Part shown: positions 34,769 to 40,813 of the stretch, piece after piece
Numbering within the stretch: the stretch's first letter is position 1
How the letters are laid out: each line of letters starts with the position of its first letter
Assembly: GCA_934292955.1 (NCBI GenBank)
Contig: CAKQXZ010000016.1
Span: 1-40,813 of the forward strand
Source of the DNA: an uncultured Clostridia bacterium
GTDB lineage: Bacteria > Bacillota_A > Clostridia > Christensenellales > Borkfalkiaceae
Reading direction: 5' to 3'
DNA: 40,813 nucleotides
Position numbers and translations under genes: made by a program
Notes under the pieces: model-generated
Databases searched by the model: none
What the model saw: only the letters and a program-made list of their open reading frames with translations
Told to the model about the DNA's origin: nothing

Positions 34769-35341
34769 TTATACTTTTTTTTCTTCTGATGCAGGTACTG
34801 CCGAATGTTCGGGTTCGGCGTTCTTCTTTTCTTTCGGTTTAATCAATCTTACAATCGGCGTTGCGTAAACAAGAACAGCCGCAACTACAGCGCCCGTTAT
34901 CGCCTGCAAAAACTGGAAAGGCAGTTTCAAAAGCGCGGTTTCGGGTGTGGAATATATAAACGCGCGCCCGATCGTGTAGCCGCCTACCATAATCAATACG
35001 CCTGCAATTAAAGCAACAATCGCGCGTACGATATTCGGCTTTCCGTATTTACCCGCGCCCGCTATCAAAGATATGGCAACCGCCTGCAGACCGTGAGTTA
35101 CAAGAGATACAAACATCGGAGTAGGGTAGAATATAGCGTCGCCCAGAAACGCGCCTACGCCGCCGACTATAAACGCCGAAATCGGGTCGAGCACTAACGC
35201 CGCAAGACAAATGATTATGTCGTTCATATATAAATGTCCGCCGGGAACGGGTATACTGAATATACTCGAACTTAAAATTACCGTAAGCGCAAGAAAAACC
35301 GCAACAAAGCATATTTTTTTAGTGGTAAACTGAATTTTCAT
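34769..35341 (-). CDS. ECF transporter substrate-binding (S) component
   Basis: 190 residues from ATG 35341, chosen over the ATG at 35374 because GGAG lies between them (12 nt before the start) and the family begins near MKIQFTTKKI. Five or six hydrophobic segments. The PGGHLYMNDIIICLAALVL and FIVGGVGAFLGD stretches are typical of the ECF-type riboflavin/vitamin S-component superfamily. The C terminus is a charged cytoplasmic tail. Vitamin specificity cannot be read with certainty; a divergent MocR-type PLP-binding regulator hints at vitamin B6. The energising modules are not in this window. Confidence 0.8.
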   Translation of the reverse strand: MKIQFTTKKICFVAVFLALTVILSSSIFSIPVPGGHLYMNDIIICLAALVLDPISAFIVGGVGAFLGDAIFYPTPMFVSLVTHGLQAVAISLIAGAGKYGKPNIVRAIVALIAGVLIMVGGYTIGRAFIYSTPETALLKLPFQFLQAITGAVVAAVLVYATPIVRLIKPKEKKNAEPEHSAVPASEEKKV

Positions 35342-35448
35342 TAAAAAGGCTTTCTCCTTGACTATGTTATGCATATATGATACAATACTTTTGATAATAA
35401 TAAAATAGTCAATTCAATATTATTTTATAATACCAGATACCACCGAAT
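35342..35448. promoter_or_regulatory. Divergent promoter region of the ECF and MocR genes
   Basis: Plus strand: TATAAT (about 35427-35432) lies 16 nt before the MocR ATG, giving a leader of only about 10 nt without a ribosome binding site. Minus strand: a TTGACT box (about 35408-35413) points toward the ECF gene. A repeated ATAATAAAATA/TATTATTTTATA pair between them could be the regulator's operator. Confidence 0.45.
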
Positions 35449-36513
35449 ATGAAAAAATACATTACCGTTTACGAAAAACTTAAAAAAGACATAACCGAAC
35501 AAAAATATACCTACGGGAATAAACTGCCGTCTAAGCGCAGCATTGCCGAAAATCTCGGCGTGAGCGTTATTACGGCAGAGCAGGCATTGGATTTACTCAT
35601 ATCCGAAGGGTATATTACTTCAAAAGAGCGCGCGGGGTATTTCGTTTGTTACCGAAATGATTTATACGGCAACCGTTCCGCCGATTTTTCCGATATAAAA
35701 TCGGTTGCTACGGCACGTGCGTTGCCTGCCGAAAACAAAAAAGAATATTTCCCGTTTACTCCGTTTGCCACGGCAATCCGCAAAATTCTAAGCGATAAAG
35801 GCGATAAAATTACCGAAAAATCACCCAACGCGGGTATAAAAGAACTTCGCGACGCAATAGCGGATTATCTTTTCCGTAACAGGGGAATAAGGGTTGACAG
35901 CGAAAGAATAATCGTCGGCGCGGGATCTGAATACCTTTACGGAATGTTTGCCGAAACATTAAAGGGCAGAATTTTCGCAATAGAAAACCCGTGCTACGAT
36001 AAAATCGAAAAGGTTTATCAGTCGCGCGGGGTTGTTTATGAAAAACTTTCTATTAAAGAAAACGGCATTCCGTCAGAAAGTCTTATAAAAAGCCGCGCAA
36101 GCGTGCTGCATATAACGCCTTTTCAAAGTTATCCTACCGGATTTTCTATAGATATTTCCAAAAAGAAAGAATATCTCGATTTTGCGGAACAACGCGACGG
36201 ATTTATTATAGAAGACGATTACGCATCGGAGTTTTCTATTACGGCTAAACTTGCCGATACGGTGTTCGCCGTCGATAAATACGACAGGGTAATTTACGTT
36301 AACAGTTTTTCTAAAAGCATATTTCCGTCAATAAGGGTAGCGTATGCGGTAATTCCAGAAAGACTTATTTCCGACTATAATAAAAAAGCGGGGTTTTACT
36401 CTTGCCCCGTGCCCGTTCTCGAACAATCGGTTATAGCCGAAATATTAAACAACGGCAGTTTCGAGCGGCATATCAATAAAATAAGAAGATTAAAAAGAGC
36501 CGCCGATAAGTAG
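35449..36513 (+). CDS. MocR-type GntR/aminotransferase regulator, C-terminally truncated
   Basis: 354 residues. A GntR winged helix (about 5-70: KLPSKRSIAENLGVSVITAE) is joined to a fold-type I aminotransferase-like domain containing NAGIKELRDAIADYLFRNRG, the Asp in IIEDDYASEF and the PLP lysine in VNSFSKSIFPSIRVAY. Such regulators sense PLP or its adducts and often sit divergent from the genes they control, here the ECF gene. Usual family length is about 450-500 residues, and this one stops shortly after HINKIRRLKRAA, before the C-terminal small domain. The stop is followed within 10 bp by a 36-bp repeat core and a family 1 repeat. It may be an inactivated gene. Confidence 0.8.
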   Translation: MKKYITVYEKLKKDITEQKYTYGNKLPSKRSIAENLGVSVITAEQALDLLISEGYITSKERAGYFVCYRNDLYGNRSADFSDIKSVATARALPAENKKEYFPFTPFATAIRKILSDKGDKITEKSPNAGIKELRDAIADYLFRNRGIRVDSERIIVGAGSEYLYGMFAETLKGRIFAIENPCYDKIEKVYQSRGVVYEKLSIKENGIPSESLIKSRASVLHITPFQSYPTGFSIDISKKKEYLDFAEQRDGFIIEDDYASEFSITAKLADTVFAVDKYDRVIYVNSFSKSIFPSIRVAYAVIPERLISDYNKKAGFYSCPVPVLEQSVIAEILNNGSFERHINKIRRLKRAADK

Positions 36514-36522
36514 TAAAATACC

Positions 36523-36539
36523 CGATAACCGACCTATAG
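36523..36539 (+). repeat. Dispersed 36-bp repeat core, copy 9
   Basis: 16 of 17 core bases match; arms are poorly kept (right arm 7 of 11). Lies 10 bp after the truncated MocR gene. Confidence 0.75.
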
Positions 36540-36554
36540 CGCGATATTGGAGTA

Positions 36555-36672
36555 GTGCGGCTTACGCCCGGATTCTTTGTAAGCCGATCAGGCAGGTTAA
36601 ACTCAGGATGACAATACACCCGTTGGGTGTAGCGAAGTAAAGTCGAAACATCTATACATGTAAGTGCCGCAT
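36555..36672 (-). repeat. Modular intergenic repeat, family 1, copy C
   Basis: Full-length element with terminal inverted hexamers TGCGGC and GCCGCA. On the minus strand it reads ATGCGGCACTT, then GATGTTTCGACTT and CTTCGCTAC, then GTCATCCTGAG and AGCCGCAC. It unites the blocks seen separately at 12143-12233 and 13842-13898. Confidence 0.8.
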
Positions 36673-36690
36673 TCCGATTATAAGTAAAAT

Positions 36691-36729
36691 AAAAACGTAA
36701 GACCGTTATTTCAGGTTTTACGTTTTTTT
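36691..36729. terminator. Terminator of the small membrane protein gene
   Basis: AAAAACGTAAGACC pairs with GGTTTTACGTTTTT, with T runs on both strands. The stem sequence CGTAAGACC/GGTTTTACG recurs at 37219-37252. Confidence 0.8.
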
Positions 36730-36732
36730 GTT

Positions 36733-37083
36733 TTAATTATTCGAACCGTCGTTTATATTGTCGGCTGTTTCTTTGTTTTCAAGTTTCTTAACGCTTTCTA
36801 TTTCGTTATGCGTATCGTTTTTTTCTTCGTCCGAATCCGACGGCTCCTGATTATATGCGATTTTATTTCTTATATCTCTTATATACGATATCAATTCGCC
36901 GAAGCCGTACAAAAGAAAAGAGCAAACAAACGACAGCAATATTCCAACGCATAAACCGCACAGCGCGTCAACTGTCCCTTTATCGTTATATATTCCCATT
37001 GAATATAAAAAACTTAAAACACACCCGCCGATAGCAATAACTTCTGCTAATATTTTTATTTTCTTGTTAAAATTCTCAAACAT
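36733..37083 (-). CDS. Small two-helix membrane protein with acidic tail, unknown function
   Basis: 116 residues from ATG 37083, chosen because GGAG lies 8 nt upstream. Two hydrophobic segments (about 9-28 and 40-62) are followed by a hydrophilic, Glu/Asp/Asn-rich cytoplasmic or external tail of about 45 residues (PSDSDEEKNDTHNE, ADNINDGSNN). I do not recognise a family. It has its own promoter-like sequence and lies between two hairpins of nearly identical stem sequence. Confidence 0.7.
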   Translation of the reverse strand: MFENFNKKIKILAEVIAIGGCVLSFLYSMGIYNDKGTVDALCGLCVGILLSFVCSFLLYGFGELISYIRDIRNKIAYNQEPSDSDEEKNDTHNEIESVKKLENKETADNINDGSNN

Positions 37084-37110
37084 TTTTTCACTCCTTGTTT
37101 TTGAAGTAAT

Positions 37111-37137
37111 ATTATAACATAAAGCCTTTTTAGTCAA
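37111..37137 (-). promoter_or_regulatory. Promoter of the small membrane protein gene
   Basis: Minus-strand TTGACT (37132-37137), short 15-bp spacer and extended -10 TGTTATAAT (TATAAT at 37111-37116). Confidence 0.6.
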
Positions 37138-37211
37138 ATATTTTATATCTTTCGTTTCGATATTATCGTAATTTATATTTTCAAAATAATAAATTGAGAA
37201 AAAAATAGTAT

Positions 37212-37255
37212 AAAAAATCCCCGTAAGACCGAAAGTTTATGGTTTTACGGGGTTG
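37212..37255 (-). terminator. Terminator of the GNAT-like gene
   Basis: CCCCGTAAAACC pairs with GGTCTTACGGGG on the minus strand, followed by ATTTTTT. It lies 5 bp after the gene's stop codon. Confidence 0.88.
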
Positions 37256-37259
37256 TTAT

Positions 37260-38384
37260 TTATCTGAATTTTTTCACATACGAGCGGCGGCGTTTATGCT
37301 GAATATAATCAAAATATTTCCATTGCGCCTGAATGGGGTAGTTCTCTTCGAGCATAAGATTGGTTTCGCAATACTCAATGTCTTTTCTGAGCATCAAGTC
37401 GATAAGTCCGTCTATAACGATACTGTTAACGCCAAGGTTTTTATAGTTGGGAAGTACGGCTATAAGCCCGAGATCGAGCCTTTTCGGCTTAGAAATAACT
37501 TTAAGAAGTCTGACTAAAGTTGCGGGATAAAGTTTGCCGTTGCCGCCCCTTAACGCGTCGCCTATAGCGGGGAAGCACAGACCGAACGCAACGACGTTAT
37601 CTTCTTTATCGAGCACCACACCGATATAATCTTTTTTGATTATAAGGTTAAACTGGTCGATAATCTGCTTTTTCATGCTGTCGGTAAAAGGTACGGTGCC
37701 GTAAATATCCTTATACCCTTCGTCAAGAACATTAAAAATGCCGTCTTTATAACGATCGATTATTTCTTTCGCGCTTTTGGCTTCAGCCATATGTAAACCG
37801 TATCTGTCAAGCACGCGCTCTTTAATACGTTTAACTCTTTCGTTCCTTTCCTTGGGCTTAAAAATTCTGTATTCTATCCAGTCTACTTCTTTTTTCAGCC
37901 CGACCGATTCTACAAGTTCGGGGTAATAATCAAAGTTGTATTGTTCTTCAAACGTATTGGTCTGATCAAAACCTTCGATGAGCAAGCCTTCTCTTTCAAG
38001 GTCTGAATAACCGAGCGGTCCGCAAAGAATATCGCAACCCTTTTTTGCCGCCCATTCTTCAACCGCGTTAAAAAGCGCGGCGGCTACTTCTTTACTGTTT
38101 ATAGCGTCGAATCTCGTGAATCTTACGCGGTTTTCGCCCGTCTTTTTATTTGACGCTTTCTGAATAATGCCCTGAATTCTGCCTACATGTTTTTCACCGT
38201 CGTACGCGTTGAAACACACGCTGTCGCAAGTGTCGGAATACACGTTCTTTTTCACGCTGAAAATCAATTTTTCATCTCCGTAAAGCGGGGGAGTGTAACC
38301 AGGATTCCCTTTATAAAGCGAATATGGAAAATCAACAAACTTTTTTTGTTCTCTTTTATTGTTGACTTCTACGATTTTTATCAT
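37260..38384 (-). CDS. GNAT-fold acetyltransferase-like protein of about 375 residues
   Basis: 374 residues from ATG 38384, supported by AGAAAGG 7 nt upstream. The N-terminal pattern FVDFPYSLYKGNPGYTPPL with VGRIQGIIQ and CDILCGPLGYSDLEREGLLIEGFD is that of a widespread uncharacterised family related to GNAT acetyltransferases. The C-terminal half, with GLIAVLPNYKNLGVNSIVIDGL and the following QWKYFDY segment, forms the acetyl-CoA-type fold. The substrate is unknown. It is a single-gene unit. Confidence 0.75.
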   Translation of the reverse strand: MIKIVEVNNKREQKKFVDFPYSLYKGNPGYTPPLYGDEKLIFSVKKNVYSDTCDSVCFNAYDGEKHVGRIQGIIQKASNKKTGENRVRFTRFDAINSKEVAAALFNAVEEWAAKKGCDILCGPLGYSDLEREGLLIEGFDQTNTFEEQYNFDYYPELVESVGLKKEVDWIEYRIFKPKERNERVKRIKERVLDRYGLHMAEAKSAKEIIDRYKDGIFNVLDEGYKDIYGTVPFTDSMKKQIIDQFNLIIKKDYIGVVLDKEDNVVAFGLCFPAIGDALRGGNGKLYPATLVRLLKVISKPKRLDLGLIAVLPNYKNLGVNSIVIDGLIDLMLRKDIEYCETNLMLEENYPIQAQWKYFDYIQHKRRRSYVKKFR

Positions 38385-38555
38385 TCTTTTACCTTTCTTC
38401 CGAATCGTCTGACAGATTCGCCTTATTATACAGTGTTGCCCGCAATCGGTACCTTGAGAGTATAACATATTTTATGCGGCTTGTAAAGTTTTTTTGTTTA
38501 ATAATGCAATTGCAAAACAATTTTTACCTGTTTATCACTTTCGGCACAAAACAGG

Positions 38556-38583
38556 CAAAAGTCGGGCTATAGTACCGTTATCT
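38556..38583 (-). repeat. Dispersed 36-bp repeat, copy 10
   Basis: CAAAAGTCGGG (38556-38566) is an exact right arm and CTATAG follows; the rest of the core has five mismatches (23 of 28 overall). Located between the GNAT-like gene and the PFOR gene's 3' end. Confidence 0.65.
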
Positions 38584-38587
38584 ATCT

Positions 38588-38626
38588 AAAAAATAGCGAT
38601 CCCGCGTAACGGAACCGCTATTTTTT
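38588..38626. terminator. Terminator after the PFOR gene
   Basis: AAAAAATAGCG (38588-38598) pairs with CGCTATTTTTT (38616-38626), with T runs on both strands and an inner TCCCG/CGGAA partial stem. Confidence 0.88.
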
Positions 38627-38647
38627 AGTTTATAGAAATTTTATAAA

Positions 38648-40813
38648 TCAGTCTTTTTTAGCAAGGTTTTTATATCTTGCAAGTCTTGCGTTGTTTTCTT
38701 CTTCCGCTCTTTCGAAAAGTTCTGCAGCGAGTTCGGGCTGAGCCTTCTTAAGGCTGGTATATCTGGTTTCGCCCATAAGGAAGTCCTGATAGCTCGTGAT
38801 AGGATCTTTGCTGTCGAGAGTGAAGGGGTTGCCTTCGGTAACGGCAGGATTGTATCTGTAAAGATGCCAGTAACCTGCTTCGACCGCTTTCTTTTCTTCC
38901 GCCTGCGAGTTGGTCATATTGATACCGTGGTTAATGCAGGGAGCGTAGCAGATAACAAGCGACGGGCCGTTGTAACTTTCTGCTTCGGTAATAGCGTTAA
39001 GGAACTGCTGTTTATTAGCGCCCATCGAGCATTGAGCAACGTAAACGTAGCCGTAACTCATAGCCATCATACCAAGGTCTTTCTTCTTGACTCTCTTGCC
39101 GCCTGCAGCAAATTTAGCAACCGAGCCGGTCGGGGTGGCCTTGGAAGCCTGTCCGCCGGTGTTGGAGTAAACTTCGGTGTCGAGAACGAGAACGTTTACG
39201 TCAACGTCCATTGCGAGAACGTGATCGAGTCCGCCGTAACCGATATCGTAAGCCCAGCCGTCGCCGCCGATAATCCAGATAGATTTCTTGACAAGGCAAT
39301 CGCTCTGCGATTCGATTTCTTTAAGCAATTGCTTAATTTCGCCGCGGGTGTTCTTTATAGCTGCGGGAAGTTCGGTAATAACCGCTTTAGCCGCTTCTTT
39401 GCTCTTTTCAGCGTTGGTTCTGTTTTCAAGCCATTCGGTGAACGCTTTCTTAATTCTGCCCTTCGCGCCGATTTCGATCGCTTTTTCTATATCGGAAGCA
39501 AGTTTATCTCTTCTTGCGGCGTAAGCAAGATAGTAGCCGTAACCGTGTTCGGCGTTGTCTTCGAACAGCGAGTTAGCCCAGGCGGGTCCGTGACCTTCTT
39601 TATTGGTGGTATACGGGCAGGTGGGCGCGCTTCCGCCGTAAATGGACGAGCAGCCCGTAGCGTTGCTTATGAGCATTCTGTCGCCGAAGAGTTGGGTTAT
39701 AACTTTAATATACGGAGTTTCACCGCAGCCTGCGCATGCGCCCGAGAACTCGAACAGCGGTTTGCAGAACTGGCTGCCTTTTATGCCGCTCTTCTTGAAG
39801 TTTGCAGATACGTCGACTTCGGGCAGATTTTCGCTGAATTCGTAGTTGGGAACTTCTTTAGCGGCAACCTGATCAAAGGGAACCATGGTGAGTGCGCCGC
39901 CGTCTTTGACAGGGCATACGTTTGCGCATACGCCGCAACCCATACAGTCGAGCGGAGAAACCTGCATTCTGAATTCGTAGCCTTTAAGACCGATGCAGTC
40001 CTTGGTTTCGAAACCTTCGGGTTTTTCTGTGCCTTTAGCGACGAGAGCAGGTCTTAAGCAAGCGTGCGGGCAAACGAACGAACACTGGTTACACTGAATA
40101 CATTTTTCTGCGTTCCAGACGGGAAGTTTGATTGCAACGCCGCGTTTTTCGTATTTGGTGGTACCCGTGGGAACGGTTCCGTCGGGGTTGAATGCCGATG
40201 CGGGCAGTTTGTCGCCTTCGAGCGAAAGAATAGGATGAAGAATATTTCTGAAATATTCGTTATCCGCAACTTCGAGAGCGGCTGCGCCTTCGGTAGCGGT
40301 TGCCCAGTAAGCGGGAACTTCGATTTCTTTGAGTTCGGAAGACGCTTTATCGATAGCGGCGTAGTTCATGTTGACTACCGCGTCGCCTTTCTTGCCGTAA
40401 CTCTTCTTAACCGCCTGTTTCATATAGTCTTCGGCGTCGGTATAGGGCATAATGTCCTGATTGATATAGAAGAACGCAGCCTGCATTATAGCGTTGGTTC
40501 TTCCGCCGAGACCGATTTCGCCGGCAATCTTGATAGCGTCGATATTGTAGAGTTTAGCGTGCTTTTTGGCAAGCATTCTCTTCATCGAAGCGGGCAGGTG
40601 TTTATCGAGTTCTTCAACGGTATTCCACGAAGAGTTGAGCAGGAACTTGCCGCCTTCTTTAAGGTCTTTAACCATGTCATAACGCAGAACGTAAGACGGG
40701 TTGTGGCAAGCGATAAAGTCCGCAGCGTCGATAAGATAGGTCGACTGAATAGGCGTTTTACCGAAACGCAGGTGCGATACGGTTATACCGCCGGACTTCT
40801 TGGAATCGTAGAA
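38648..40813 (-). CDS. nifJ: Pyruvate:ferredoxin oxidoreductase, C-terminal part (cut by window edge)
   Basis: 721 residues of the single-chain enzyme, which converts pyruvate and CoA to acetyl-CoA, CO2 and reduced ferredoxin in anaerobes. The frame is open to the right edge, so the start is outside. Two 4Fe-4S motifs are seen (CIQCNQCSFVCP and CMGCGVCANVCP). The TPP and proximal cluster domain shows CAGCGETPYIK, ATGCSSIYGG, GGDGWAYDIGYGG, SNTGGQASKATP and a late CYAPCINHG cysteine. The upstream edge RFGKTPIQSTYLI and ACHNPSYVLRYD belong to the gamma/swivel region. Metabolically it marks a strict anaerobe. Confidence 0.96.
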   Translation of the reverse strand, partial: FYDSKKSGGITVSHLRFGKTPIQSTYLIDAADFIACHNPSYVLRYDMVKDLKEGGKFLLNSSWNTVEELDKHLPASMKRMLAKKHAKLYNIDAIKIAGEIGLGGRTNAIMQAAFFYINQDIMPYTDAEDYMKQAVKKSYGKKGDAVVNMNYAAIDKASSELKEIEVPAYWATATEGAAALEVADNEYFRNILHPILSLEGDKLPASAFNPDGTVPTGTTKYEKRGVAIKLPVWNAEKCIQCNQCSFVCPHACLRPALVAKGTEKPEGFETKDCIGLKGYEFRMQVSPLDCMGCGVCANVCPVKDGGALTMVPFDQVAAKEVPNYEFSENLPEVDVSANFKKSGIKGSQFCKPLFEFSGACAGCGETPYIKVITQLFGDRMLISNATGCSSIYGGSAPTCPYTTNKEGHGPAWANSLFEDNAEHGYGYYLAYAARRDKLASDIEKAIEIGAKGRIKKAFTEWLENRTNAEKSKEAAKAVITELPAAIKNTRGEIKQLLKEIESQSDCLVKKSIWIIGGDGWAYDIGYGGLDHVLAMDVDVNVLVLDTEVYSNTGGQASKATPTGSVAKFAAGGKRVKKKDLGMMAMSYGYVYVAQCSMGANKQQFLNAITEAESYNGPSLVICYAPCINHGINMTNSQAEEKKAVEAGYWHLYRYNPAVTEGNPFTLDSKDPITSYQDFLMGETRYTSLKKAQPELAAELFERAEEENNARLARYKNLAKKD

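Noticed and set aside
37548..37568. Extra copy of the dispersed repeat in the GNAT-like gene
   Set aside because: Only CCTATAG is shared; the rest of the core does not match.
38864..40057. A 397-codon plus-strand open frame opposite PFOR
   Set aside because: It mirrors the PFOR coding sequence, whose Fe-S and TPP motifs are intact; the frame's length follows from codon bias.

Overview
The window reads as chromosomal DNA of a low-to-mid GC monoderm anaerobe of the Bacillota, most likely an uncultured gut-type Clostridia. Supporting signs are pyruvate:ferredoxin oxidoreductase, a Gram-positive type IV pilus operon with no outer-membrane secretin, the sporulation genes yabP, yabQ and yyaC, Soj/Spo0J-type parA/parB with canonical parS, and strong sigma-A promoters. 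The pairing of gyrB-gyrA with yyaC, parA, parB and parS suggests the origin-proximal part of the chromosome, although dnaA, dnaN and recF are not here. I saw no tRNA, rRNA, CRISPR array, prophage or transposase.

Layout. 1-3041: gyrB and the start of gyrA (minus), facing a leaderless TIM-barrel gene. 4095-12050: one minus-strand type IV pilus operon (pilM-like gene, two prepilins, a GspK/PilX-like minor pilin, prepilin peptidase, pilC, pilB) ending in a predicted surface lipoprotein of the endonuclease/exonuclease/phosphatase fold. 12292-13610: an AAA/DUF4143 ATPase. 14042-15139: the probable major pilin with a small Ig-like lipoprotein in front. 15545-19531: pepV-type dipeptidase and radC (divergent), then gltX. 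19920-21525: cvpA and yyaC (divergent). 21526-23307: 1.8 kb of gene-free AT-rich DNA holding parS, followed by ftsH-parA-parB. 27670-31818: an M48 protease, a metallophosphoesterase and a PfoR-type EIIC protein. 31963-34755: yabP-yabQ-divIC-ppx-M50 protease. 34769-36513: an ECF S component divergent from a shortened MocR-type regulator. 36691 to the end: a small membrane protein, a GNAT-like protein and PFOR, which runs off the right edge.

The most notable unexplained signal is a dispersed repeat of about 36 bp, core GATAATCGACCTATAG. I count eleven full or degenerate copies. Seven are intergenic and usually follow gene 3' ends; four are inside coding sequence. A second signal is an iteron-like array upstream of parB: four ATAAAAAT boxes exactly 22 bp apart, plus a fifth. 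Two further families of modular palindromic intergenic repeats are present, one next to the truncated end of the MocR gene. Other observations are a leaderless promoter, an unusual pilus gene set, and a yabQ frame that runs about 200 nt into divIC.
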